Source: Paenibacillus turicensis
GTDB taxonomy: Bacteria > Bacillota > Bacilli > Paenibacillales > Paenibacillaceae
Direction of reading: 5' to 3'
Assembly (NCBI RefSeq): GCF_017873435.1
Contig: NZ_JAGGKG010000010.1
Coordinates: 111,646-175,645, forward strand
DNA: 64,000 bases
A program made the position numbers and the translations under genes. How positions within the stretch are numbered: position 1 is the first letter of the stretch; each line of letters begins with the position of its first letter. The notes below the pieces were generated by a model that saw only the letters and a program-made list of their open reading frames with translations, did not search any database and was not told the origin of the DNA. Positions 8,088 through 16,786 of the stretch are shown here, piece after piece.

Positions 8088-8867
8088 CTAGTTCCTACTT
8101 TCCACAATAACAGAAGCGATGTCTTGCATCATGCGTGGGTCAAAATCGAGGGTATCTGTAATCGTAAGTCCATTAAAATTGCTTTCTAACGCCGCTCTCT
8201 GTAGCTTTTGTGTAATTTCATCCACCAAATGTCCCTCAAACATAAAAAAGGGTACAACAATAAGGTGATCATAGGACTTCATTGCTTCTACAGCTAGAGG
8301 GAGAAAAGGCTCGTGTCCCCGTATGTTAGCGGGTAAAACCTTGATCTTTACTTGCGCCTCTAAGCTTGTACAAATTTGCTCTAATTGCAGCTGTGGCGTA
8401 GGATAACGTTTCGTACCATGAGAAACAACAAGACAAATAGTATTTGCAGCAGTAAGAGGCTCTTGACCAACCTGCACATGGTTTAAATTCTTTCTCCACG
8501 CTTGTAGCGCTGTTTCAATCCGCTCTTTTAATATCTCACTAGTTCCTGCCCGATGACCAAACGTGTCTGCAAAATAAAACGCAACTTCAGGATGATTTTG
8601 TCTCACCGCTTCGATTTCATTTGGAATATCCTTTAGTGCATGTGTAGCTGCAAACAACAATAGTGGCACTGTAATTAGATGATCCACACCTTGTGCTATT
8701 AAAGTCTTTGCTTCATTTTCAATATTTTCAGCTGTATGCTCCAAAAAAGCAGTTCGATAAGGGATTTGACTCCCAACCTGCTCATGTAATTCTGCTACAA
8801 ACTTTCGTAATGCTTCGTTTTTTTCACCTTTTTGGCTACCATGGGCAATATACAAAATCCCTTCCAT
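8088..8867 (-). CDS. sirB: Sirohydrochlorin ferrochelatase SirB
   Basis: A 259-residue CbiX/SirB-type chelatase that inserts Fe2+ into sirohydrochlorin to give sirohaem. Two similar halves are visible: residues 1-125 with YIAHGSQKGE (catalytic His9) and TVPLLLFAATH, and residues 135-259 with LVVSHGTKR and VVPFFMFEGHLVDEI. The length fits the double-domain Bacillus SirB. It opens the sirB-sirC pair, 26 bp downstream of nreC on the same strand, so read-through from the nre genes is possible. Together with cobA it completes the sirohaem pathway. A cobalt-chelating role is less likely because no cobalamin genes are present. Confidence 0.9.
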   Translation of the reverse strand: MEGILYIAHGSQKGEKNEALRKFVAELHEQVGSQIPYRTAFLEHTAENIENEAKTLIAQGVDHLITVPLLLFAATHALKDIPNEIEAVRQNHPEVAFYFADTFGHRAGTSEILKERIETALQAWRKNLNHVQVGQEPLTAANTICLVVSHGTKRYPTPQLQLEQICTSLEAQVKIKVLPANIRGHEPFLPLAVEAMKSYDHLIVVPFFMFEGHLVDEITQKLQRAALESNFNGLTITDTLDFDPRMMQDIASVIVESRN

Positions 8868-8893
8868 TTCATGGCCTCCCTCATCTATATCCC

Positions 8894-9541
8894 TTAAAAA
8901 TCAAGCAGCTTTTTCTTTAATGCGTACTCCACAAGCTCGGGACGACTTCGTAAATTTAGCTTTTCCATAATTTTTGCCTTATGCGCTTCTACCGTTTTTA
9001 CAGATATAAATAACATCTCTGCAATATCTTTATTTCCGTACCCCTTCGCAATCAAAGGCAAAATTTCAAGCTCACGCATAGATAGCTTCTCAAATAATTC
9101 ATCCCCATGAGGTTGATTTTCATCGTTAATGAGCTCCATAGCAAAGGAGTTCGCTAGCTTAGGATGGATATATCTTTCTCCTTCATAAATCATTCGAATG
9201 GCACGCAGCAATTCCTCATCTGGCGCTGTTTTTAATATATATCCTGAAGCACCACTTTTTAAAACGTGAAATAAGTATTCCTCGTCATCATGCATCGTTA
9301 AAATAATTATTTTTGTATCAGGAAAATCACTTTTTATTTTGCCAGTCGCAATCAATCCACTTTCACCTGGTGGCATACTTAAGTCCATAATAAGAATATC
9401 AGGTTTATATTTTTCAACAACTTCATAGGCTTCGACGCCATCTGCCGCTGTACCGATGACTTCCATATCATCTTGAAAATTCAATATCATTGAAAAACCA
9501 CTTCGTACCACAGCGTGGTCATCCGCGATGACTATTTTCAT
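8894..9541 (-). CDS. nreC: Nitrate/oxygen response regulator NreC
   Basis: A 215-residue NarL/FixJ-type response regulator, cognate to NreB. The receiver domain (about 1-120) opens with [16 protein letters not shown] and has phospho-acceptor Asp53 in IMDLSMPP. A LuxR-type helix-turn-helix follows (about 150-210: [31 protein letters not shown]). The start at 9541 follows family alignment; an in-frame ATG 12 bp upstream has AAAGG 5 nt before it and is an alternative. The gene overlaps the end of nreB. In staphylococci NreC activates nar and nir promoters at TAGGG-N4-CCCTA palindromes, and a near-match lies before nirB. Confidence 0.94.
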   Translation of the reverse strand: MKIVIADDHAVVRSGFSMILNFQDDMEVIGTAADGVEAYEVVEKYKPDILIMDLSMPPGESGLIATGKIKSDFPDTKIIILTMHDDEEYLFHVLKSGASGYILKTAPDEELLRAIRMIYEGERYIHPKLANSFAMELINDENQPHGDELFEKLSMRELEILPLIAKGYGNKDIAEMLFISVKTVEAHKAKIMEKLNLRSRPELVEYALKKKLLDF

Positions 9542-10619
9542 AAAGAAGATCATTCCTTCCTTTCCCATCTCCAATTGGAACCTGTAAGTGAACGGTTGTC
9601 CCTTTGCCTAGGATAGGAATTACTTTAAACACACCACCTACTAACTCCGTACGTTCCTGCATCCCATACAAGCCAAGCCCTGTACCTCGGGGTGTATCGC
9701 CTAACTCAAATCCGATTCCCTCATCCTTTACAATAAGCTGAAGCTTATGATCACGTTCAAATAAAGTTACCTGCACCGTATCCACTTGAGCATATTTGAT
9801 CGCATTAAATACCGCCTCTTGACAAACACGATAAATAACCGTTTCTATCTCACTTTCATACCGCCTATGCAACAAGTCAGAGTTAAAATGAATCGTTAAG
9901 CCATAACTCTGCTCGATGCGTTTAAACTGTGAACGAAAAGCAGCCACAAGTCCAAAATCATCCAAAGTGGCAGGACGTAATTCTACTGCCAGTCGTCTAA
10001 TATCATCTAGTAGCCTTGTCATGGCTGCTTCGGTATGCAGCATTTTTGTGAGCAAGCTTTCATCCTGAGTCATATATTTGAGCACGCGCAAATCAACGAC
10101 CGCACTCATCAATTCTTGTGCAATACTATCATGTAATTCTCTAGATATTCGTTTACGTTCATTTTCTTGTGCCTCAATGACATGCTTCATCATTTTGTTT
10201 TGAAACAGCTTTTCCTGCGTCTGGTATTGGGCCGTTAAATTTTTTAGCATAAGAACACGAATTCCGCTCTCATCATCCAGCTTGTGAAAAGAAGCGGTGA
10301 AGGGTTCGATCCTACCATTTTGAGTTTGCAAAAAAACTTGAAAAGAACTCATATCTGCTGTATCTGGACGACTCATATAACAATCGGTACAGGTCCGTAT
10401 TTCCTGCTCACTTGTATAGCCTCTGCACGTGCCACAAATCGCCTGCTCTTCCCCCATAGATACACGTTCTAGTACATCCTCATCTACAATTTGCTCAGCA
10501 GCAGGATTCATCGCGATCACTTTTCCCTCACGATCAAAGAAAAAGATAGCTTCCATCGTATTTTCATATAGCTTACTCATCATGACATTAAACTGATCTT
10601 TCCCTATGTGTGAAATCAA
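9519..10619 (-). CDS. nreB: Oxygen-sensing histidine kinase NreB
   Basis: A 366-residue soluble histidine kinase. The N-terminal PAS domain (about 10-130) contains CGTC and CTDC, Cys62, 65, 77 and 80, with the same 3-12-3 spacing as the four [4Fe-4S] ligands of Staphylococcus carnosus NreB, so oxygen should inactivate it by destroying the cluster. HisKA_3 follows, with [14 protein letters not shown] (His163), and then an HATPase domain ending [12 protein letters not shown]. The start is TTG in a TTGA overlap with the nreA stop. No membrane segment is present, which fits a cytoplasmic sensor. NreA (nitrate) and NreC (output) flank it. Confidence 0.95.
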   Translation of the reverse strand: MISHIGKDQFNVMMSKLYENTMEAIFFFDREGKVIAMNPAAEQIVDEDVLERVSMGEEQAICGTCRGYTSEQEIRTCTDCYMSRPDTADMSSFQVFLQTQNGRIEPFTASFHKLDDESGIRVLMLKNLTAQYQTQEKLFQNKMMKHVIEAQENERKRISRELHDSIAQELMSAVVDLRVLKYMTQDESLLTKMLHTEAAMTRLLDDIRRLAVELRPATLDDFGLVAAFRSQFKRIEQSYGLTIHFNSDLLHRRYESEIETVIYRVCQEAVFNAIKYAQVDTVQVTLFERDHKLQLIVKDEGIGFELGDTPRGTGLGLYGMQERTELVGGVFKVIPILGKGTTVHLQVPIGDGKGRNDLLYENSHRG

Positions 10620-11077
10620 CTTGTAGTTAACTCCTTTCCATTCAACTCACCGATTCCACTCCGAGCTAAATCCAGCAGGTCCTGTAAATGTTGTTTGGTT
10701 GCTTGCTGCTCACCTCGAAACCCACCAAGCAAGACGCCTGCGACACGTTGGTCATTCCATAGCGGAACAGCAACAAGGCTTGTTAATTTCTCAAAATTAA
10801 TAATTGGATAATTAAATAGGCTATCTGCTTCAATGCATTCCGCCACAGAGGGAATAAACATCGGTTTTCCCGTTTTAAATACAATACCGGGTACACCCTT
10901 GCCAGAACGCAACACTACCTGCTTATACCGATCATTTAAGTTGCCAGATACGTATTTCCATTTAATTAAATAATCAAACTCTGCTGGCTCAACTAACGCA
11001 ATCGCCATAAACTCATATTGGAAATTAGCGCGTATCTGGTCTAACTCATCTTGTAAATCCACTTTTTTTTGCATCAT
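10616..11077 (-). CDS. nreA: Nitrate receptor NreA (GAF domain)
   Basis: A 153-residue single GAF-domain protein. In staphylococci NreA binds nitrate and relieves its own inhibition of NreB, so the system answers to nitrate and lack of oxygen together. Visible features are a helical N-terminus and the run WKYVSGNLNDRYK, LRSGKGVPGIVFKTGKP and LTSLVAVPLWNDQRVAGVLLGG, typical of NreA-like GAF folds. AGGAG stands 7 nt before the ATG pair. It is first in nreA-nreB-nreC, with a 4-bp overlap into nreB. Confidence 0.9.
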   Translation of the reverse strand: MMQKKVDLQDELDQIRANFQYEFMAIALVEPAEFDYLIKWKYVSGNLNDRYKQVVLRSGKGVPGIVFKTGKPMFIPSVAECIEADSLFNYPIINFEKLTSLVAVPLWNDQRVAGVLLGGFRGEQQATKQHLQDLLDLARSGIGELNGKELTTS

Positions 11078-11326
11078 TTATTCTCCTAAAACATAGAAAA
11101 GAAGACTGTCTAAATATCTTTGATCGTCTTTTCTTGTTCAATTTATCTATTATACAGATTATGACATGGCATCATTGTGATTTGACGCATTTTTTGAATT
11201 TTTTCAAAATTTATTGATTTGAATTTATTGATTTGTTAGTTTAGTTCATTTTGTATACTTCATTCTAGAATATAACTTCTATGTACATTATTCAACGCAA
11301 GTCATAAGATAGGTATAGTTCACATC

Positions 11327-11989
11327 ATGGCACAAGTATGTGATGAGCTTCTCATCTTTTGGAGTGAAAGCTTTAATGATGCACATTTCAAAAATTTTTG
11401 TAGTATTTTAACTATAGAGAATAGTTTACATCAGTTTGATTTCTTTATGATAAATGAAGCTTATCCAGAAGATTGGATGTGTAGACAACACCTGAAGAGC
11501 TGTTCTCCCCAACATATTATTTTTGATAAAACAGGTGATGTAGCTACACTGCTCCAAAAGGGATACTCTACAGACAATCATATTCCTGATCCAATCAACT
11601 CGATAGATACTTATTGGTTCCATACGGTTATGCTCGTGAAATATTTTGTTCGTAAAGACCTGTTTAAGCTTATCAAAAATATAGATATTTTATTTCATGC
11701 ACATGTTGACCTTTTATTAAGCAAATATGACACATTAGATTGGGGATCATGGGAAAGTAAAGTAAAGCATTGTGTTCCCTCAAATAAACAAGAGCATCTT
11801 AAAGCCTACTTTACAAAAGCTACTGAAGCTGATTTATATCAAGCGATTAAACAAAGCATAATTTTATTTCAGCAAGATGCAGAAGAAATTTGTCTGGCAA
11901 AAGGAATTCATTATTCTCAGCATATCTCTCAGCAAGCTATAGCCTACTTTAATTTACATACTAGCAATATAGATTTTTCACTGGGCTGA
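11327..11989 (+). CDS. Nucleotidyltransferase-like, N-terminus missing
   Basis: A 220-residue protein. The motifs HQFDFFMINEAYPEDW and IIFDKTGD, followed by a helical region beginning DTYWFHTVMLVKYFVRKDLF, resemble the middle and C-terminal parts of MNT/aminoglycoside-adenylyltransferase-like proteins. The N-terminal catalytic part with the GSxxRG and DxD strands is absent, and no ribosome binding site of normal strength precedes the ATG. In-frame upstream sequence hits a stop at 11273. It is probably a decayed or truncated gene. If expressed, transferase activity is not expected. The family assignment rests on pattern memory and is tentative. Confidence 0.45.
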   Translation: MAQVCDELLIFWSESFNDAHFKNFCSILTIENSLHQFDFFMINEAYPEDWMCRQHLKSCSPQHIIFDKTGDVATLLQKGYSTDNHIPDPINSIDTYWFHTVMLVKYFVRKDLFKLIKNIDILFHAHVDLLLSKYDTLDWGSWESKVKHCVPSNKQEHLKAYFTKATEADLYQAIKQSIILFQQDAEEICLAKGIHYSQHISQQAIAYFNLHTSNIDFSLG

Positions 11990-12029
11990 TTTATGGTTAA
12001 GGACCTGACTCGTAATTCATATTAAGAAT

Positions 12030-12076
12030 AAAAAAAAGCCTTGTCAAAAATACTCTCGTACTCCTGACAGGGCTAT
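12030..12076. terminator. Intrinsic terminator
   Basis: AGCCtTGTCA (12038-12047) pairs with TGACAgGGCT (12065-12074). The A-run at 12030-12037 reads as T8 on the minus strand, ending the gene at 12090-12524. It may also stop transcription from the plus-strand gene ending at 11989. Confidence 0.75.
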
Positions 12077-12089
12077 CTCTTATTATTTT

Positions 12090-12524
12090 CTATTGGCTAT
12101 CAAATTTAATTTTAAACGCAGTCTGGCTGCTTCCTTGTACATTTTGTAATTTAACTACTAGTGATGCATTTTGATTCAAGTAATTAAATATACCGCCTGT
12201 AAGCTTAGTGCCATTAATGTCTCCTAACTTGAAGCTTGTTCCATTGGCATAAACAAGGTAATACTCCCCTTTTAGCTTACCTGCAACTTGCGAGGTAGAA
12301 TTATCATTAAAACCTGCATTAGTTATTCGAAAAACAGCCGTTTGCGTTGTTGCGCTTAAATTCGTGTACTTAAATTCAACGGTATCATTATTGCTCAAAG
12401 AATACTGGACAAAATAGTTAAGCTGGGGAATGGTTACGGTAGACGAAGCTGCAAAAATAGTAGGAATGCTAGTGAGCATCAAAACAATTGCAACAATCAT
12501 TGTAAACAAGTTCTTCCGTTTCAT
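12090..12524 (-). CDS. Small secreted protein, unknown
   Basis: A 144-residue exported protein. The start at 12524 is chosen because GAGGAGG precedes it by 6-7 nt; an ATG 24 bp upstream lacks this. The signal peptide (MKRKNLFTMIVAIVLMLTS... with an IFA-A-type cleavage site around residue 25) is clear. The mature 119 residues are rich in Thr, Ser, Asn and beta-strand-like segments (TVEFKYTNLSATTQTAVFRI, ASLVVKLQNVQGSSQTAFKIKF), suggesting a small beta-sandwich. No catalytic motif is seen. It is monocistronic with its own terminator. Confidence 0.65.
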   Translation of the reverse strand: MKRKNLFTMIVAIVLMLTSIPTIFAASSTVTIPQLNYFVQYSLSNNDTVEFKYTNLSATTQTAVFRITNAGFNDNSTSQVAGKLKGEYYLVYANGTSFKLGDINGTKLTGGIFNYLNQNASLVVKLQNVQGSSQTAFKIKFDSQ

Positions 12525-12665
12525 AATATTCCTCCTCTTATATAACAACTATTTATTTCTAATTATACTATATATTAGTTTTGTTTCTTTTGTAAATTTG
12601 TATTTTATATATTGCAATAATATATTTATATAAGCATTTAGCAATAGTTAGGAGAGTGGCCTATC

Positions 12666-13169
12666 ATGTCTATTCAATCAATAATTCAAAATATTTCCTG
12701 TCATAATGACTGTATTATTCATCCCCCTATCCAAAGTCAAATCTTACTAGAGGATGGCGATCTACTCCCTGAAGATGTGAAGGAGTTTTATAAAATATGT
12801 AACGGGATAGATTTATTTAATGATTCACATTGTGCAGTGCGGATTGTATCACAACAACAATTTTTACTTGCAAACCCGATTCTCGTTGGAGAAAAATGCG
12901 AATATGATATTTCATCTCATTGGTATATTATTGCAGATATTTATGATGGTAATTTTTTAACGGTAGACCTGCACCCAGACAGGTTAGGCAGATGTTACGA
13001 TAGCCACTGGGATACACATGCGTTAGTAGGGAGTAGTACAGTGATTGCCCCCTCTTTTACAGCATTACTTACACAGTTATGGAACGCTCAAGGAGCAGAT
13101 GAGTGGTATTGGGAGCAATCTAGCTTTCAATCACTTGGTGATGCTTATGATGGAATTATATTTAATTAG
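12666..13169 (+). CDS. SMI1/KNR4 (SUKH) family protein
   Basis: A 167-residue protein with the SUKH fold: an LLPEDVKEFYKICNGIDLF segment near residues 35-55 (the family's LP..y..f....nG), a central WYIIADIYDGNFLTVDL strand pair, and a C-terminal helix ending LWNAQGADEWYWEQ. SUKH proteins are often immunity proteins of polymorphic toxins, but stand-alone members with other roles are common. No toxin gene lies beside it. TAGGAG precedes the ATG by about 12 nt. Its last 8 bp overlap the stop end of the convergent gene at 13162-13518. Confidence 0.8.
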   Translation: MSIQSIIQNISCHNDCIIHPPIQSQILLEDGDLLPEDVKEFYKICNGIDLFNDSHCAVRIVSQQQFLLANPILVGEKCEYDISSHWYIIADIYDGNFLTVDLHPDRLGRCYDSHWDTHALVGSSTVIAPSFTALLTQLWNAQGADEWYWEQSSFQSLGDAYDGIIFN

Positions 13170-13518
13170 ATTTGCTATATGCTTTAAAAGTCAAAAAGAT
13201 ACCAATTATCCCCAAAATTATAATAATAATATACGTCGAGACATTTTCAGTGAGCTGTTGTGCTTCTGGAAAAAACATTCTGTACAGACCTCCAACAATG
13301 GCAAACCATCCTGTAAGAGTTACCACAATAGGCCAATTTCTTTGCCAGTCATTGTGAGCACGGACAATAGCAAGGCCTGCGATAAACAATAAAATGCCAT
13401 TAAGGTATGTTACAGTTGGCATGTTAATTGCCCAAATATGAAGGTTCATTAATTCTGATGCAGTAATCGCAATAATTGAGGGTCCAATCAATCCTGCAAG
13501 TTTTTTTGAATTTGTCAT
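13162..13518 (-). CDS. Four-helix membrane protein, unknown
   Basis: A 118-residue hydrophobic protein with four predicted membrane segments (about residues 8-25, 33-52, 62-80 and 93-112). The start at 13518 has GGAGG 7 nt upstream; the GTG 15 bp further out overlaps that site and is less likely. The motifs NLHIWAINMPTVTYLNGILLF and WPIVVTLTGWFAIVGGLYRMF are distinctive, but I do not know the family. It overlaps by 8 bp, tail to tail, with the SUKH gene. Confidence 0.6.
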   Translation of the reverse strand: MTNSKKLAGLIGPSIIAITASELMNLHIWAINMPTVTYLNGILLFIAGLAIVRAHNDWQRNWPIVVTLTGWFAIVGGLYRMFFPEAQQLTENVSTYIIIIILGIIGIFLTFKAYSKSN

Positions 13519-13582
13519 GTGCTTTCCTCCCACTCTAAATTAGCTTTCTCGCTCGTTTACCGTCTCCTTTAAGACCTGTTTC

Positions 13583-14086
13583 TTATTTTTCACACTCCCT
13601 TTCCATCAGGAAAAATACTTCTTTATTATGTTTATTTATTAAATTCCCTGTGATTACAAATCCTACGTTTTCATATAACGAAATTGCTCTTTTATTAAAC
13701 GCCGCTACACTAAGTCTGAGCTTCTGGAAAGTATATTGATTTTGAGCAAAATAAATACCTGCCAATAAGAACTCCTTCCCTTTTCCTTGCCCTGTCAGAT
13801 CGGGTCTTAGCCCTAAGCCGATGTCTAAAGCTGTTTGATCACAATACACCACTTTTTTATTGATAGCATTTATTTGAGCATTTAATCCAAAACAAAAAAA
13901 GCCAATCAACTCGTCTTCGAGATTCTTGGCTGAGAAATAAGTACCATCCATCAGTTCTTGAATATCCTCCTCCTCATCTGACATATCATACCGTGAATAA
14001 GGAGAGTCGTAACGCCATTTGACTATCTCTTGCGCCTCCTCTAATTTCATTATATTGATGTTATACAAGCTGGATGTATAAGTCAT
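13583..14086 (-). CDS. GNAT acetyltransferase
   Basis: A 167-residue GNAT-fold N-acetyltransferase of the RimJ-like type, using acetyl-CoA. EEAQEIVKWRYDSPYSRYDM near the start, then DLTGQGKGKEFLLAGI (the acetyl-CoA loop, a variant of the usual RxxGxG/A) and LRLSVAAFNKRAISLYENVGF are visible. The start at 14086 has AAAGGA 9 nt upstream; a GTG 27 bp further out is less supported. It lies 47 bp downstream of the MATE gene on the same strand and may be co-transcribed with it. The substrate is unknown. Confidence 0.8.
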   Translation of the reverse strand: MTYTSSLYNINIMKLEEAQEIVKWRYDSPYSRYDMSDEEEDIQELMDGTYFSAKNLEDELIGFFCFGLNAQINAINKKVVYCDQTALDIGLGLRPDLTGQGKGKEFLLAGIYFAQNQYTFQKLRLSVAAFNKRAISLYENVGFVITGNLINKHNKEVFFLMERECEK

Positions 14087-14133
14087 GTAAAATATTCCTT
14101 TCCAGTTATTCACTCTAATATATCATGGTTTGC

Positions 14134-15504
14134 TCATATCGCCGAGGCTTGTATTTTAGCTCTACTTTTTAGCTTATAGTAATGAATAACAAATAACACA
14201 ACTCCAACTCCAGATGCAATCACTTCAGTAATGGTTGTAGACCAGATCAACCCACTTAATCCCCACCATTTGTGCATCAAAATAATAACAGGTATAAATA
14301 ATCCGCCTTGGCAAACCGCCATAATATTAGCAGGTATCGCCTCTCCCGCAGCTTTGAAAATGCCACCAAACCATCCTGCAAAGCCATTAAATATAGCAGA
14401 GACAAGCATAGCTATCAAAATTGAAGTCCCAACCTGCTGTACATTGGGATCATTAGTAAACCACCCAATTACTGTATCCTTGAACAAGTAGACTAACAAT
14501 GTGAAGCCACCTGCTATAATTCCAATTAACCATGCTGAGTAACGATATACCTCTTTAAGCCGGTTTAGATTAACGCTAGATACATTGTATGCAATTAGCG
14601 GAATCAATCCTAAATAGATTCCCATCGTCACGAATTCAGGAATTTGTGAGAGACGTAAAGCAATGCCAAAGGAGGCAACTACATGTTCGCCATACCCCAT
14701 AGAAAAATTGTTCAGTAACAGCGCTGTAACGATAAGAAATGAGGCTTGCAACAATTCAGCTACACCGATTTTATAAATTTCAAGCTGATCCTTGATGGAA
14801 ATAGTATGAGGTAGAAGAAAACCTCGCATCGATTCACTTTTAAAATGTAAAAAATAAACGTAATATAAGGTTGAAGCTAGGTTAGCAAGGATCATCGCTA
14901 ATGCCGCACCAAATACATGCCAATTGAGTACAACAATAAAAAGCACATCCAAAATTAGACTAACGACAATACTAATAAACATGCCATACATCGATTCCTT
15001 TGATGCCCCTTCTGCTCGCACTAATTGTTCTAGGGCAAAATTCCATATTACCGTAATTCCACCTACAAGAAGCATGAGCATATAGGTTTTCGTATAATCA
15101 AACGTCAGCGCATCTGCTCCCAAAAGCTCAACCAGTGGTGTTGTGAATAGAAGTGCCAAGATGGCAATAATAGCGAAAATTCCAATGCAACTATAAAAGA
15201 TATATCCTGCAATTCGTGCAGAACCCTTCACATCCCCTTTAGCAAGCAATCGAGTAATAAAAGTCCCACCCCCAACTCCTAACATGTTTCCTATCGCCAT
15301 TAATACAGTGAAAATAGGTAAACCTAATGTGATTGCACTAAACATTGCAGTATCATTCACAAGTCCAATAAAAAACGCATTCATGATGTTATAAAAAGTA
15401 CCTACTGACATCCCGATAATCATCGGTACAGATAAATGGACAATCGCTTTACGAATCGGTGCATCCTTTAAATAAGATAAATTAGAAACTTCTGTTTTTT
15501 CCAT
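14134..15504 (-). CDS. MATE-family efflux pump, MepA-like
   Basis: A 456-residue cation-coupled multidrug/toxin extrusion protein with twelve membrane segments in two six-helix halves. The N-terminal region IRKAIVHLSVPMIIGMSVGTFYNIMNAFFIG and the MLGVGGGTFITRLLAKGD motif are typical of the MepA branch. GGGAG stands 5-6 nt before the ATG. The gene upstream on the same strand is a MarR-family repressor resembling MepR, and both genes have the same 19-bp operator-like sequence before them. By analogy with Staphylococcus aureus mepRA the pump should be induced by its substrates through loss of repression. Confidence 0.88.
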   Translation of the reverse strand: MEKTEVSNLSYLKDAPIRKAIVHLSVPMIIGMSVGTFYNIMNAFFIGLVNDTAMFSAITLGLPIFTVLMAIGNMLGVGGGTFITRLLAKGDVKGSARIAGYIFYSCIGIFAIIAILALLFTTPLVELLGADALTFDYTKTYMLMLLVGGITVIWNFALEQLVRAEGASKESMYGMFISIVVSLILDVLFIVVLNWHVFGAALAMILANLASTLYYVYFLHFKSESMRGFLLPHTISIKDQLEIYKIGVAELLQASFLIVTALLLNNFSMGYGEHVVASFGIALRLSQIPEFVTMGIYLGLIPLIAYNVSSVNLNRLKEVYRYSAWLIGIIAGGFTLLVYLFKDTVIGWFTNDPNVQQVGTSILIAMLVSAIFNGFAGWFGGIFKAAGEAIPANIMAVCQGGLFIPVIILMHKWWGLSGLIWSTTITEVIASGVGVVLFVIHYYKLKSRAKIQASAI

Positions 15505-15542
15505 ATTAACTCCCTCATTTCGTACTTTAATAGTTAGATTGA

Positions 15543-15561
15543 TAACAATTAGAATTCTAAC
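15543..15561. promoter_or_regulatory. MarR operator at MATE promoter
   Basis: On the minus strand GTTAGAATTCTAATTGTTA, with the perfect 12-bp palindrome TTAGAATTCTAA at its core. It is 18 of 19 identical to the site before the MarR gene at 16057-16075. A further GTTAGA lies at 15533-15538. MepR-type regulators recognise GTTAG half-sites. Confidence 0.65.
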
Positions 15562-15602
15562 TAAATGAGTAACAATAGCGATATGCTATTGCGTTTACAT
15601 GA

Positions 15603-16028
15603 TTACAGGTTTTGATTCACCTTGATAAGCAAGCTTAACAACGTTTCTCGTTCCTGTGCTGTTAGTGCTTGAGTGAGCTCTTCTTCCACCTTACCAAAGC
15701 TAATATAAAATTGCTCAATCAATTCCTCACCTTTAGGTAAGACGTAAAGCATCTTTTGTCGTTCATTATCCGATTGAATTTTCCGTTCAATATAGCCGTT
15801 TTTTTCAAGCCCCTGCAGCATACTTGTAATCGTAGCACCCCGACGATCAAAGTGTTCCGCTACCTCCTTTTGGATCAAACCCTTCTCCTGGTGCTCATGA
15901 ATATAACCAATCATTTTAGCCTGCTGTGCATTTAATCCTAAATGTGAAGTCTGCTCATCCGCTTTACGCTTGACTTTAATTGCAATTGATTGAAATAAAC
16001 TCGAATAAGGTGTGTTCTTACGAATCAT
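15603..16028 (-). CDS. MarR-family repressor, MepR-like
   Basis: A 141-residue winged-helix repressor. The MarR DNA-binding domain covers about residues 35-100 (GLNAQQAKMIGYIHEHQEKG, RRGATITSMLQGLEKNGYIERK, wing with DNERQKMLYVLP), between N- and C-terminal dimerisation helices. AAGGAGG stands 7 nt before the ATG. It is transcribed in the same direction as the MATE pump 98 bp downstream. The near-identical operators in front of both genes argue that it represses itself and the pump, as MepR does. Confidence 0.88.
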   Translation of the reverse strand: MIRKNTPYSSLFQSIAIKVKRKADEQTSHLGLNAQQAKMIGYIHEHQEKGLIQKEVAEHFDRRGATITSMLQGLEKNGYIERKIQSDNERQKMLYVLPKGEELIEQFYISFGKVEEELTQALTAQERETLLSLLIKVNQNL

Positions 16029-16056
16029 GATATTCCTCCTTACAGCAAATCAAATA

Positions 16057-16075
16057 GTTAGATTTCTAATTGTTA
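16057..16075. promoter_or_regulatory. MarR operator at its own promoter
   Basis: GTTAGATTTCTAATTGTTA on the plus strand, 29 bp upstream of the MarR start codon. It differs at one position from the site at 15543-15561 and has the same TTAGA-TCTAA core symmetry. Confidence 0.65.
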
Positions 16076-16108
16076 GTGGTTTAACTATATGCTTAAGCTA
16101 TGGAAATG

Positions 16109-16663
16109 TCAATCGTTCATTTTTTGAACCTCACATAACCAAATCATGAATACGCTATCAGGTCCCCATATTTTTTCAACAACTTTATATGGCTCACCAA
16201 ATTTGTGCAGCCATCTTTTTTGTGCTCTTTTATATCCACTATCTAAACAGAATTTCTCTATCCCTTTATTATGTAAAAAACGAATCATGGCTTTGATCAG
16301 TGCTGAGCCAATTCCTTTATTTTGATAATCGGGAAGAACATACAGTCCCCCTATTTCGCCTATTCCTGCAAGCGCTCCATCCGTAAATCTGTGAATAAGT
16401 GGATTAGATGGCCCATAGGAGATAGTGCCTACAATTTTGTCTTCGATTTTAGCAATGAGTACATGTACATTAGAGTTTGACTGATCCAATTGAATCGCTT
16501 GTGCTACCATTTGTTTCTTTAAATCAATTTCTTGCAGTAGCTCTGATTCCGTATACACAAAACCGTCCTGGTCAAATGCATCCCTAATTGTAATTTCAAA
16601 AAGTTTATTTGTTACGGCTTGGTGTGCTAGGGTAATTGGTTCGATTATGACGGAATCTATCAT
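16109..16663 (-). CDS. GNAT acetyltransferase
   Basis: A 184-residue GNAT-family acetyltransferase. The core is VHVLIAKIEDKIVGTISYG, GEIGGLYVLPDYQNKGIGSALIKAMIRFL (acetyl-CoA binding Q/RxxGxG/A loop) and KGIEKFCLDSGYKRAQKRWLHKFGEPYKVVEKIWG (family C-terminus), with good length for a single domain. GGAGG lies about 11 nt before the ATG. It stands alone between the MarR gene and a divergent gene. The acceptor substrate is unknown; protein, polyamine or antibiotic are all possible. Confidence 0.82.
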   Translation of the reverse strand: MIDSVIIEPITLAHQAVTNKLFEITIRDAFDQDGFVYTESELLQEIDLKKQMVAQAIQLDQSNSNVHVLIAKIEDKIVGTISYGPSNPLIHRFTDGALAGIGEIGGLYVLPDYQNKGIGSALIKAMIRFLHNKGIEKFCLDSGYKRAQKRWLHKFGEPYKVVEKIWGPDSVFMIWLCEVQKMND

Positions 16664-16786
16664 CTAGTAAAGTTCCTCCTCTGAAACTATTGATTTCATT
16701 GTGCAAATTATTTATTATTTTAACAAAATATATACCTTTGATATAGTTTTATCGCATAAATCCCTATAGAAATGGAGACCCATGAC

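Noticed and set aside
11097..11147. Hairpin in the leader of nreA (AGAAAAGAC...GTCTTCTTTTCT)
   Set aside because: Arms are interrupted by a 3-nt insertion and the loop is long; too weak to call.
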